From Opisthocomus hoazin (taxonomy: Eukaryota > Chordata > Aves > Opisthocomiformes > Opisthocomidae), in contig NC_134431.1 of assembly GCF_030867145.1 (NCBI RefSeq), positions 11,175,089-11,239,088 of the forward strand: DNA of 64,000 nt. The letters run 5' to 3'. A model generated the notes under the pieces. The model saw only the letters and a program-made list of their open reading frames with translations, was not told the DNA's origin and did not search any database. The position numbers and the translations under genes are program-made. Below, piece after piece: positions 26,891 through 38,377 of the stretch. Position 1 is the first letter of the stretch; each line of letters begins with the position of its first letter.

Positions 26891-27763
26891 AATCCTGTGT
26901 GCCATATATTTGCTCATCATAAAATGTTCTCTCCTAGCCAGTAACAGCTTCTTTGTTGGCGAAGCCTGTCTGGTTTATGAGCTTCCCAGCCTTTGTGCAG
27001 TGTACTGGGAGTTAAGAACTTCCACATGGCACTTGCTCTGAGGCTTTTGTGAATAAGCAAAGCAAAGGGCTTGCTCTATATGTCCAACTAATGCATCAAA
27101 TATGGTTTGAATTCTCTGTTTTTAAATGCAAAGGATAATATTGATTTTGTTAAGGTAAATGTCTTTCATTGTACACTATATAAACTCAACTCTTACTGAG
27201 ACATAATGGGCTCTGGGCATTCTTCCAGCACAGCAGTACGAAAATGTATCTTTTAGTGTTTCCAGTAGAGAAATGCAGAATTAAGATTTAGATGAACAAA
27301 AATTAAATGGAGTACATCCTCAGTCTCTAAAAAGCATACACTGATGCAGAAGAACATTTACACACATGGAAATTAATGCCATATTAAGTCAAAACTCCAG
27401 AGTACCTGTTGATGTGGATTGTTTCGTACTTTTTTAGTGGGATGAGGCTGGTGGGAACAGAAAATTATGAGAGATAATAAGAGAAAATGAAGAAGTTCAT
27501 AAAATTGTTGCTGTATGAATCCATCAGTCTCATCTACAGAAACCGAATGGGATCTTGAGGCAAAGAGGTACCGGGCATCCCATTAACAAAGACGTACGCC
27601 ATACTCTGAAACCCTTATGCACATCCCATTTGTGAGTATTTAGGAGGGTGATGAGGACAAGAAGAGTATCAAGTGGACGACTCACCCACTTGATATTAGT
27701 TTGTCAAAGGCAATAAAGATATTTAATAGACCAAACGCTCATGCAGTAGATGATATCCTTTCA

Positions 27764-27769
27764 TTTATT
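27764..27769 (-). terminator. NFATC2: Candidate distal poly(A) signal of NFATC2
   Basis: The plus-strand TTTATT reads AATAAA on the NFATC2 strand. It is followed after about 20 nt by a CA cleavage-type dinucleotide and then GCGTTTGGTC, a modest GU-rich element. It is the last canonical signal before the long exon-free region, but several competing AATAAA copies lie between it and the stop codon. Confidence 0.35.
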
Positions 27770-30548
27770 GCTAAACTACCATAGTACAGGCAATATATAA
27801 AAACATTGTACAGATAGCAAAAAATTATTACATTGGAGGTTAACAATGTTGTTGTAGGAATGTGAATGATATAAACCCCTTTTCAGTTCTTAAAATTAGG
27901 CTTTTGAATAAACAGTCTGATTAAAAAGACATCTGTTAGGACGATTTGTGTGACAATTGCTCACTCATGTATCTATTAACATATGGTTTTATCTGAACAT
28001 ACAGGGTAGGGCTTCAGCAAGGAGGCTTGGGTTTCAGGGCAGGGAACACTTCATAATTACACACACTCACACACAAATACGGAAGTCCAAATTAAGCCAC
28101 CGTCATTAAGACTGAACTGTACCTTGATTCTCTGTTCCCAGGTCTCACTACACTACTTGTGTAGTAAGGTACTGATCAGCATCAGTAAAATGATGGCAGT
28201 TTAATCCTGGAATAACTGATTATTCCAACAGTATATCTGTGGATTTCTGGGCTATTACAAACACATAAATCATTACTCATTTTTGTGACTCAGTTATTCT
28301 AGAACTTTCTGCCCAGTTTTGCTATTTCATGAGAGTTACTGAAAAGAAACTCAAAATGCTAACTGTTCCTGAGATAACCACACATTTTCAGCCTAAATGA
28401 TCTTTTACGGTATGAGCATCTTCATTTGAAATTTATTGCAATGTGGGTCAGGTACCTGTTGGGTTTTTTTGTACCCCAGGAACAATGCAAATAGCTAAAC
28501 AAATCTTAAACAGACCCTAATAGATTAGATACTGATTGGTAGTTCAACAAATCGCTATCAGCTGTCACCTGCTGCAGTTATAAAGTAGCAGACATCTAAA
28601 AAGACAGATGTCAATCTTGTGTCAAACATTCAAAAAAGTGGATTATTCATTCTGAACTGAGATGAATAAAGAATTATAATTTTCCGTGCGTGATGGCAGG
28701 TAGATGCCTTACATTTACAGGTAAGAAATCACTGCAATGTAAACAATGAGAAAAACAGTTGATTTCTGAAGAATTTGCAATTCACCCAGTCTAAACCCAA
28801 CATTGATGTCTCTTCCTATTGCACAGGAATATGTAATATAAATAACAAAACTCAGAATTGCAGATAAACTTGAACATCAGATTATCTTAACTGGTGCAAA
28901 GTTTATGAAGATCTGAATCGACTTAAGATTTGAAATTAAGACAGTTATTTTCTTGAACCCCATCTGGCAGATAACTGTTCCCTATTAAGTAGCAATTTGG
29001 AAAGAAACACAGGGGAAAAAGTCAGATTGAAATATTTAGAAACGTTTCTGAAGTGTTTAAAGCTGTCTGAAGTCTTTGGAAAATTTATCAAATACATCTT
29101 TTTTAGGACAATAACAATTCAACAACAATTGCATAGAAAATTAATACACTCAGAAAATGAAAACTGATCCTTTATAAATACTATTCTTAATCCAAAAGGT
29201 GTTGCATATTTGGTCAGACAAAAAGCATAGACACTTTTCTGTAAAGATATGGATTACAAAATATACTTTAAAAAACATGCTAGCTAATTTGAGAACTGTT
29301 TTAGATATGTTATTAAGCAGCAGCATTTTATACAATAGAGAATAACATAGTGCTGGTTTTGGAAATATTCTACATTCAGAAAATGCTGTATTCCTACGAG
29401 AAGAATGGAAGTGATGCATATTTACATGGATACAAATAAAGCAAGTGCAAACACCATGGTTCTTCTACATTCTTTCTACCAATAAAAACACATACATTTG
29501 ACACTTTCATTCCATCGCTGTTGTTCAGGTCTTACATTTTGCTCATTCTCATGGAGAAAAACAAAAACGGGACTTCATACTTCATTGCAAGTATCTTCAC
29601 GAGTAATTACTCTCCTGGCAAACCTGGCAAAAGTACTTCCAACACTCATAACTGACCAAAAAAATCTTCCTGTTATCTGTCCACGCCCATTCCACTCTCA
29701 AGCTGTTTACATATCATGAATGATGATTTTATTCTACGTATTCGCATATTTGATGCAGAAGTTTACAGAAGCTCATCCTGTATTTGCAGCCAAAGCTTGG
29801 CCGGAAAAATGGAAGAAAAAAAAAAAACGCACACACACACACAAAATGAAAGAGATGAACTTTGAGTTCCAACGAGCCCCATGTACTTCGCATGGTATAA
29901 CTTTGATGGAAAATGCATTAGAGTTGTTCACCCCGTAGACAATATATTTGGAGGCCTTTGGTACAATGGCAGGAAGGCACTGTGGTGAAACATTCAGATA
30001 ACTGAGGAAAGACAGAATTTCCTCATGTGCAAATATGGCTATCTTCCAGATAAAGTGAGAACAAATTACTCACAAAATGTTATTAACTCTTCCAAGGTTA
30101 AGCTAATGCTTCTACAGAAAGAGAGCAAGTTGCATTAAGTAACAAAATATTAATACTGGAAAAACACTGCTCAGCAAGACCAGGAAATAATTTAGTACTG
30201 TATATTTTTAAGTTCTTCAGCCTAGCTATATAATTTTAACATATCACTTTTCTTTTTAAAAAGAGACAAGAATGCACAACACTATGTCTGAGGATACTCC
30301 TTTTCTCTGAAAATAAATACAAAGTTGGTTAAAGCTGTATTATTTAACTAACAGTTGCATGGAAAAGCAGATAGAGTAGCACAGCCTGACCTCATGTAGC
30401 TGTAAATAAAACCACTAAAATGTAGTCTATATTATACACATCTTGTGAACCCTCGATCCAGTAGCTGGCTTCACGTGCCTGCACAGGTCTGCCTGACTGG
30501 AGCCAATTACAGGATTGTGACCCAAGTTTGTAATGGTGTGTGTGTATC

Positions 30549-30640
30549 CATATATAATCATATGTATATAATATATCCATATATATGGTTATATTATATA
30601 AATATACATGCATATGCACATACACAAACACACATACAGA
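30549..30640 (+). repeat. AT-rich simple repeat with CA-rich end
   Basis: Alternating TA sequence in the presumed NFATC2 3' UTR grades into CATACACAAACACACATAC. Its centre forms a near-perfect palindrome (see findings). Confidence 0.85.
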
Positions 30641-33600
30641 TGAGTATCTATGCATTAAAAACGAGGAGGAAATACAGCTAATGCAGGCATGAGTAAAGCA
30701 CTTGTAGCACATTAAAAAAAATTCTCTCCCCCTCTCTACAGCAAAGTGTCCGACAGAGCACACAAAAGCAGTGGAAATGTTGTCTTTCCATTAAAGACCG
30801 CATGTTTCACGGCTGCACCCTGATAAGGAGCTTCAGCGGAGCATTGCAAGGGCTCAGGGGTTTGCCTGCCTGGGGCCCTCTGAAGGCTCAAAAGCCTTTG
30901 CTATGAGTCCACATTTTTCTTGTCTGCTTTACACCTGCATTATAGTAAAAGGGGGAGAAAGATGCTTAAATGATCTGTGGGGGACAAAAAATCAAAATAA
31001 ACTGTAAAAATAAAAATCAGTTTGCACCATGAGCACGCATGCTGCAATCACACATTGCAGGAGAAAGCTGCTAGCGGCTTTGGTGTACGCTTATCTGACG
31101 TCGAGATCAGCCATTCATCTGTATACAGAGGACTATTGACAAGCAGTTGCCATGGACAATCACCAAATAAGCAGCAATATTTTTAGACTACATCAGTGTG
31201 TCTAGAGAATTGAAAAGAAGTTAATGTTCTTCTTTGCTATTCTATTTTAAAAACAGCAAGAGAAAAGTTTCTGTCAGTTATTTGGGGATTTTCGGATTTC
31301 TGTGAATGGGTTTTTGGGTTCCTTTTTAAATTTCTCCTATACTTTACAGGATGGACCAGGGAAAATAGATGGTCATTTCTGATACTTCCAAGCGTGACTT
31401 CTGTGAAACCGGGAGACCTATTTGGTCTCTTCTTTTACTCAGCTGCAGCAAAGAACTTCTGACAGGCAACTTTTGGCCTGAGGAATTTTTCAAAATTGTC
31501 CAAAAAGTCAGACTGCATTAAAAAATCCATAATATATGTCAGATTCCTCCCAACTGGCAGTTATAAAGCAATCCGAAATACCTTATTTGAGGCATGTGAA
31601 CCAGTTGAAGTACTATACAAGTGCTGTTTAATGATCAATAGTTCCCATGCACAGAAGTAATTTCAGCTAGTCCAAGCCTCAATTTTGTTTCTGTAAAAGT
31701 CAGTAATAAAAAAGGCCATTTTCACCTCTGCAGGCAACCGGCTGAGGCTTGGCTCTCTCGACATTCATACCGGTGTGCACGTGAAGCTCACAATATGAAG
31801 CAACAGAATGAGCCATCCTCAGCCAGCAACTTTCTGGTGCTGCTGAAATGGGATACAGAGCACTCATTCTGTGGCAAAAGATTTAAATCTCACAAAGCGG
31901 ACTAATGCCTGCTACCACTCGCCGTCTTACACTAGCGTTGCCAGTGTGTGTTAGCAGTACTTCAAGGGGGAAGAGAAGCAAACTCCCCAAGCTGCGTTAT
32001 TAATGCCAGTTCGGGATTTGCTGTTGGGATGGGCTCTGCTCTAGTTTTGGATCTAGGCTTGGTTGAATCCAGAGCTTAGAGCTGCTCCTGTGAAATTCAT
32101 ATTTCGGTTTAAAATCCAAGATTATAGGTGAGACCTAGGCCAGGTGTTCTGGAAAGTCTAATGCTTCTATCTCTAAATCTGAAGACCTGTTAGAGTTTAA
32201 GTGCCAGCTTTTATTGCCAGAAAATATAATCTTCTCAACACTCCCGAGAAGACTGCTGTTGAACTGAGCACGTACTCTGCAGGATTTGTGCAAGATCTTT
32301 CTCGCACTACTGGGGAAGCAGTTATACAGCTGTTCTGCTGTATTCATAGAACCTAATTCCTGCCGTGAGCATGTGGACACACTGGTATGTAGCAAAGCTG
32401 ACTGTGAAACAACTGAGAACAGGATAGATTCACTGTGTTTTTAGAACTGAATTCTAGCTCAGGCTCTGCACTCTTTAAAAATATCAGTGTTCCTCATTTA
32501 GAAAACCAGGAAAGATTGCTACAGATTTCCTACAATATTATGGCTGTCTTTTACTGTGCATTGATTATCCACTCATGATGCCCTTTTATCACACAGAGGT
32601 AGCAGTGACACACCAAAATGTTATAAACTTGCTAGCTGTACAACTGCAGATGGCAGTGGGTATCTCTTAGCATGATAAACTTCTATCTGTACAGTATATT
32701 CTAACACATGAAGCAAAACATAACAAACATACTAACTTACATGGAAATTTAACCTTTCCAGAAATTGCTGGTAGCTTTGCAAAGCTAAAGAGACAAAGTG
32801 AATATAACTAAGTGTATACTTTTTCTGGAACATATGACTTACGTAAGATGCTATTATTATCCTCTGCAGCTTGTGTGGTTAAATGTTACAGCTGCTAAAT
32901 GAGACAAGTTCAGAGCCAACAGCAGTTTCTATATGAAAAGAAACAGCAACTATTTATTAGAGAGAAAATATCTAAGATGTGTTCACACACTGCCTAAACT
33001 TTCAGAAGGATCAATCATAAAATCTTTGGATTTACTGTGACTCCTATATACTAATCTCTGTTTTCTCTGGGTTTATTTTACCTTGGTGTTGCAACTTCTG
33101 AATTGCTCTTATCACTGGTTCTCTGTGAGCATCATTCTCCTTCAAATTCCTATCCAGTCTGACAAGAAAAATGAAGAAAACTCCTGGATTCAGCTGACAT
33201 CTCCTGTTTGAAATACTGATCGCGGTGCTCTGAGTCAGAAAAAAAGGGCTTTTTGATCCCAGGTTGGCTAAAGACCGAGCAAGCTTGGGCTGCCTCAGTT
33301 TCCTACAACAATAAAATTTCTCAAAAGGGCTTGAGACCTGGAGCACAAATCATTGTTAGTGAACTGCAAAATGTTGTTATTCTTTTATGGAATATATTAC
33401 TCTTTCTTCTCCCGTTTCCCACCCCACCCAAATAAGCACTAATGTATAACCTCCCTCGCTTTCTGCGCTGTTCAGGACGGACATCTCACTTCTCCCTTAT
33501 TACTAAGATAGATCGATACATAGACAGATATTTTGCAGCAGGCTTGAAGAGTTTCCTCAGACAGATACTCTGTTATATGAGAACAATACGATCTTTGAAC

Positions 33601-33809
33601 AAAAGGAAGGGTGTCCTTCTCGATGTTTACAGAGAGAGGTGGCAAGTTGCTTAGTCAAGGCTGTCAGCTTGATGCCAATACATTGTTCCTTGCATTGAAT
33701 TGGTGCCTTGAGATGAACAGTTAAGGAAGCAGGAGGTTGCAGGGGCACTGGAAGGATCTAAGAGGTCAGTTATGGAAGGATTTGGTAAAAGTTGTCGCAC
33801 AAATCTCTT

Positions 33810-33865
33810 CTATGTCTGACTTCTGGCAGGGAGTCCAGAAAATTCCTTCCTGATAATTTCGTTAA
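33810..33865 (-). CDS. NFATC2: NFATC2 last coding exon (VNEIIRKEF form)
   Basis: The minus strand has a strong pyrimidine tract and acceptor (CTTTCTTTTATTTCACAG). With the G from exon 9, the exon then encodes VNEIIRKEFSGLPARSQT followed by TAG. This is the long-form C-terminus of NFATC2, differing from the mammalian tail at about two positions (Leu for Pro and Ser for Asn, from memory). It is reached by joining exon 9 directly to this exon across about 27.9 kb. If the cassette exon at 38.3 kb is included, translation stops there and this exon becomes 3' untranslated. The exon continues past the stop into a long 3' UTR. Confidence 0.95.
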
Positions 33866-36800
33866 CTGTGAAATAAAAGAAAGAGGAAGAAATGTTAGAG
33901 CACTTGCAAAATCACGAAAAGTAAAAACAATCCTTGGGCAGTTTGCTGTTAAGCTGAAAACACCCCCTCTATATTTATAACATAATTTTATTTAAGCCTA
34001 AAATTTTTAATCCTTTTTACCGAGACTACGTATTTTTGGAAGGCAAGGGAGAAGGAGTGGAGGGAAGGGGTTCACACTGTGTTCAGCATGCTTCAAGTAC
34101 CACAACACCACAACTGAGAAGCTGTACCTTGCGTCCAGTACATGCTACATCCCTTACATACACAACACTTTCCCTCTTTTACAGACATTTCCTTTACCCG
34201 AGTTAAAAGAAAAAATATCTGTAAGTATCTGAGCATTTTAACATTTTCACTAGGCTGAAATAAGAATATTTTGAAAAGAGAAAGGTCAGATTTGAAGGAA
34301 ATATAGTGGATGGTGCTGAAAACAGAGATTGCAATTCAGATGAAAAAGTGTTGGCTTTTTGTGCTTGGTTGGGGTTTTTTGGGGGTTTTGTGTTTTGTTT
34401 TTTTTTTTTACATTTCGCTGTAGACTCTATCTGCTTGATATTTTTGTTATAGTTTGTTTGTAGATTGTAGCATAAGCAAACTTCCATGCACCACTGTGAT
34501 ACTCTAGGAGGCTGGGACAGGCTTGTTAATAAAGCTCAAGAGAAGACACAGAAGAACTCTGTTTAAAAAATCAGAACTCTATTACATGTTATATACAACA
34601 GCCATTCTCTCCTGTCTACCTTTCACACATTTGCCTAAAGCACCCTTTGGTACCTCCTGGAACAACAATTCATTCTCTAGGCTGCACTTTCATTAGGAGA
34701 GACCTAAAATATGAGCGGTTTGGTGCTGAACTCCAGCACTGCCTGTTTTGGGGCTCCATTTCCCATGCAGCTCCTCAGTGCTGTATTCACCAAGGAGACT
34801 CACAGTTCGGAAACTGTTTATCTACTTTGACAAATTTGCCTTAAAATCAAAAGACCAAATTTTCTAAGGTTTCAGCCCCCAGATCTAAATGATTTCTCCC
34901 TGTTTATATTTAATGGCTAAGACAAGGACTAACTAAAACCAAAGAAGACCCTCAACCAAGACTGATTAATCCTCAGGTATGCAGCTGCAAGACTCCCCAA
35001 TATTTAGGCCCATTTCTAACAAATGTTTATGAAAAAAATTAATTAACATAGTATTTCACCACTTCCCACCATTAAAAAAAAAATCTCTTATTGTCTCTAG
35101 GAAGTGGAACACACATATTAATTTTTAATGTTATGACTAGTTGTTTGAAAACTCCCTCCACTCTATATGCAATGGAATTTCTCTCTGAGAAAGCAAAAAA
35201 AACCCTATGTTTTATGCAAAGCTCCATGTTATTAGTGTACAGATGTCTGCTGTGGCGGGCTATCCTCCTCAAGGACTAAGCATTCACACACAGCATGGCA
35301 CAGGTGCTTGGCAGGAGTAGTATGGAGCCAGCCCTCTGCATTTCCAGGGACAGTGAACTCTCCCAAAGGGACCCCACAGCCTGTGACACACAAGCGAGTC
35401 TCCATTCATCCACGCTCAAAAATCCCACTGTTAACAGCCCAGTGTCTAGCTCGTTCTAATTCCAGCCAGGAAATGCCTGATTTCAACCAGATTGGTGCCT
35501 CTTGGAGAGGACACAGGAACCAAGCATGGCTGACAGCAGAACTCCTGCCCTCTCCTCCTGCCCAACTTTCTACCTGCCACCGTCACCTGCTGGCTTCTAC
35601 CAGCCTTTTGGGTGAATTCTTGCAAATGAAGCGTATATGTCGGGTATTTGGTGTGTTGCTGCTCTGCAGTGCAAGCAAGCAACCAGTGGGAGGTGAGGTT
35701 GATCTGCTTTCAGGCAAAAAACCTCCTTCAGCTCAGTCAGAAGAGCTTCCTGTTTGCTCTACCCAGGAAATGAGAGGAGCAGGTCTTGAATGGAAATTTT
35801 TCACAGCCTCAGCTAAAAATAGCAGTGAGGTAAAAGAAGTGGGCACCCACTCTTACAGGGTCATTTCCTTTCTAGAAAGAAGTGGGCTGAGACTGCGGGC
35901 CGATTTATTTATCGACACGTTTGTTCGAGCAGCCAGTGTACCGAAAATACCGTGTATGAGTTTCCTTCCATTTAATACAGCCACCACTTGTGGAAATATC
36001 AGAGCCAAGTCATCCTCGTCTAGAAAGGGTTAAATATATAATGAAAAATGAGTAGATAACGAAATGGAGTTTACAAAACCTACAGTCTTTTGAGGGGTCC
36101 AGTTTTGGCTCTGTTTCCCAGCTGGAGCCTTAAGCAAAGTGAAATCTTTCATGCAGCACCAGCAGACCACGAGCTCGGAGCCTGGCCAGTGCAGGGATCT
36201 CTGCTCGCCGGCTCTGAGCAGGTTGGACGGTGCGGTGAAGGGCTTACTCAGCCTGCAAACTTCACTTTCCCTCCTGTGTGCTGCATGGGAGGTCAGCAGT
36301 GGGTTTTGTGGGCTGAGGTTATAGGGGGACTACAATCTGAAAGGAGCTAAAAAGTTGCAGGGGAACAGTATGAAATACTGAGCCCAGAGATGGGCTGCAG
36401 GACCATGCTCAGGTGCAGTTGGGCTCTCTCTGTTCCAGCTCTTACTGGTGGCAAATTGGATTTTTGTTGGAAGTATCTGAATGACAAGGAAGCTTCCTGT
36501 TATCAGTTGGTGTGAATGCCTGTAATTACCCTGAATTTCACCTAAACCCGTGTGGCGAGGGGAGTTAGGTGCAGTTTAGGCTGGGCAACACTAGTCTGGG
36601 AGCTCTAAGATAAGATGTGCAAGTCAATGACTGTTCCAGCACAAAAAGTCCTAACCTACAATCAGAGCCCCTAAATCCCAGTGAGTATATAAATGTAACA
36701 GGAATGGATCCCAAGGCAAGTATCTCTCTCCCAGCCTGGAGCCACCTCCAGACCAAGCCTAGTGAAATCACCCATCTTTGATGATCTGCTCCAGATTGGG

Positions 36801-38289
36801 GAGCACATGGATCCAGATCCAGGTGTAATCTCAGTGACTTGGGTTTCAATAGTAGGTTGAATAAAATCAGCAAACTTAAGACATATCTAAGCTTCAGAGG
36901 AAGCTGAGGTCATGTGCTGAACTTGCTATTCTGAACTCCCATCTATCTTTTTTTGGTAGCATGGTTAAAATGTATCATCACAAGTATCAGTTCTCACTAT
37001 TTGCTCATTTCTAGTTGAGAGGAAATGGAGCTGATGTGATTAATAAATAAAATATTGTTATTCAAGGTGCCTGGCATGTGGCAGCTCTGGAGCACACTGC
37101 TATTGATCCATTTAATGAGAGAGAACTGATTTAATGGGGCCATGAGGACTTCTGCAAAGCTAATGAAAGATAAAACCATTTAAAAAAAGATATTGAAATT
37201 ACAGCTGACGTCAGCCATCCAGAGCAAGGAAATGCCTGGTTAGGCCTGAATCCCTTCAGCATATCCTCTATTAGATACGCTGTTGTATGAGTATTACAGC
37301 AGCTCCGGTGCTTGGAGATCCCCAAGTTAGCTGAATGTCAGAGGCTGGCTGAAATCATGGGAGAATGTCTGCTTTCTTCTAATCACTCAGCTTTGATGGG
37401 TTAGAGTCAGTCTCCCAGGCTCCAGTCCTCAAAGACATTTAAGATTCTAATTCACATCCTCTCAGATAGAAATCTGGAGTATATTCACTTGCGGATGATA
37501 GTGGGTTGTATTAAATACCGAGCTTCAACTAGTAGTCCAGAGGCAGAAAACAGTCTCCAATTTCAGCTGGCAATGAGTCAGGCTCCTTGTAATTCATTAT
37601 ACACACGCACACACACTCATATGCATGCGTGCGCACGCATTCACACACGCATCGGAATAACAACTTTACTAGCGTTATTCCATGTCTATGTCCGGAATAG
37701 CACCGATGAAGCTGATGCCGTCACAGCACTATACCCATAGCGGTGACCGGGGTCTGCACCCTTTGGGGATCCTGGAAGAGCGAGGGTCTCCTCAGAGGAG
37801 GCAAAACTCAGCTCCAGTGGGCTTCCTCCCTGCACTGGGCAGGGATCCTGCATGTTCCATGTTTGCTCTGCTGACATGGCCAAGAGGCGTTTTTACATAC
37901 AAAGCAAACACAAGACACGCAGACAGGCACTAACGGCGTAACAGGGACTGGGGAGGAAAGCTGAACCCTGAATTTTTAGCGTGCCCTCTGAACGTGACTA
38001 GGCAAGTCATGGTCCCAACGTGGTTCTAGCTGCTGCCTGGGAATGACAGGATGCTTCAGCCCAGCATGCACAACCCCATCTCTCCTTCCCTGCCCACCAG
38101 GCCCCAGCTACTTCAGGACAGCTCTGTGGTACACAAGTGGGGAAGAAACAGAATGAAAAAAAAAATTAAATAAGATTTTAAACCGTTTAAGCCAAATAAA
38201 AAGGGGCATGACTTTTTAATTGAAAAAATAAATAAATAAAGATTAAGAGAAACACACAGCTGGAGAAAAGGCAGAAAAATACCAATTAC
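33866..38289 (-). other. NFATC2: NFATC2 last intron (cassette exon to last exon)
   Basis: This 4.4-kb stretch lies between the GTAATT donor after the ELIDTH exon and the TTTCACAG acceptor of the VNEII exon. It contains a 266-codon antisense open frame at 35.24-36.03 kb and an alternating purine-pyrimidine tract at 37.60-37.65 kb, both treated as findings. No other gene is recognised. Confidence 0.7.
37599..37655 (+). repeat. Alternating purine-pyrimidine (CA/GCGC) tract
   Basis: Degenerate CA-type repeat, ACACACGCACACACACTCAT, then ATGCATGCGTGCGCACGCAT and TCACACACGCATC. It has unusually many CpGs and includes a perfect 16-bp palindrome. Confidence 0.8.
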
Positions 38290-38333
38290 CTTTCTTTTTG
38301 ATTGCTTGGATCAAAGATCACAGTCATTCTTTT
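38288..38333 (-). other. NFATC2: Untranslated end and splice donor of the cassette exon
   Basis: After the TGA there are 44 untranslated nucleotides, and then the sequence GAAAG followed by GTAATT on the minus strand, a consensus 5' splice site with its GT at 38,289-38,288. An alternative fate is polyadenylation within this exon: the nearest variant signal (ATTAAA, minus strand) lies near 38.21 kb, about 120 nt past the stop. I favour the donor because it is closer to consensus. Confidence 0.55.
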
Positions 38334-38377
38334 TCATATAATGTTTTGTATCCAGCTAAGGTGTGTATCTATCAGCT
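38334..38377 (-). CDS. NFATC2: NFATC2 alternative C-terminal cassette exon (ELIDTH form)
   Basis: The minus strand reads CAAATCTTTTTCAG as an acceptor. With the G carried over from exon 9, the exon then encodes ELIDTHLSWIQNII followed by TGA. This is the short alternative tail known from mammalian NFATC2, which as I recall ends in Leu instead of the last Ile. The exon need not be terminal: 44 nt after the stop there is a good donor, GAAAG then GTAATT, so the complete exon is probably 38,290-38,377 (88 nt) and can splice on to the exon at 33.87 kb, which would then be untranslated. Including it swaps the C-terminus of the protein. Conservation of the peptide, the phase and both splice sites make the call firm; that it is a cassette and not a terminal exon is inference. 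Confidence 0.92.

Larger units (their letters stand above)
17391..27744. other. Intergenic DNA between GC-rich patches and the NFATC2 3' end
   Basis: Contains a short CpG-bearing GC-rich patch at 17.40-17.55 kb, a MIR relic at 21.02-21.15 kb, two weaker MIR-like stretches (22.85-22.90 and 26.80-26.89 kb), a GC-rich CpG island with tandem duplication at 23.0-23.5 kb, and a smaller GC-rich patch at 25.2-25.6 kb. The long frames at 22.95-23.81 kb reflect GC richness and have no recognisable domain. I cannot name a gene here. Confidence 0.5.
27745..33809 (-). other. NFATC2: Probable NFATC2 3' untranslated region
   Basis: Downstream of the TAG the minus strand is about 6 kb of AT-rich sequence with no recognisable interspersed repeat, which is typical of a long 3' UTR. 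A canonical AATAAA at 27,764-27,769, followed by a CA near 27,745 and a T/G-containing stretch, is the best distal end I can see. Other AATAAA copies on the minus strand (near 33.07, 32.95, 32.21, 29.73 and 28.43 kb) could give shorter forms. A Pumilio-type TGTAAATA occurs on the minus strand near 29.42 kb. An AT palindrome (30.57-30.60 kb) and several short perfect hairpins also lie here. The extent is inferred: mammalian NFATC2 mRNAs have a long 3' UTR, but the true cleavage site cannot be read from the sequence. Confidence 0.4.

Noticed and set aside
1..27744. KCNG1 or another neighbour of NFATC2
   Set aside because: I looked for potassium-channel tetramerisation and pore sequences in the open frames and found none; the gene must lie outside the window if synteny holds.
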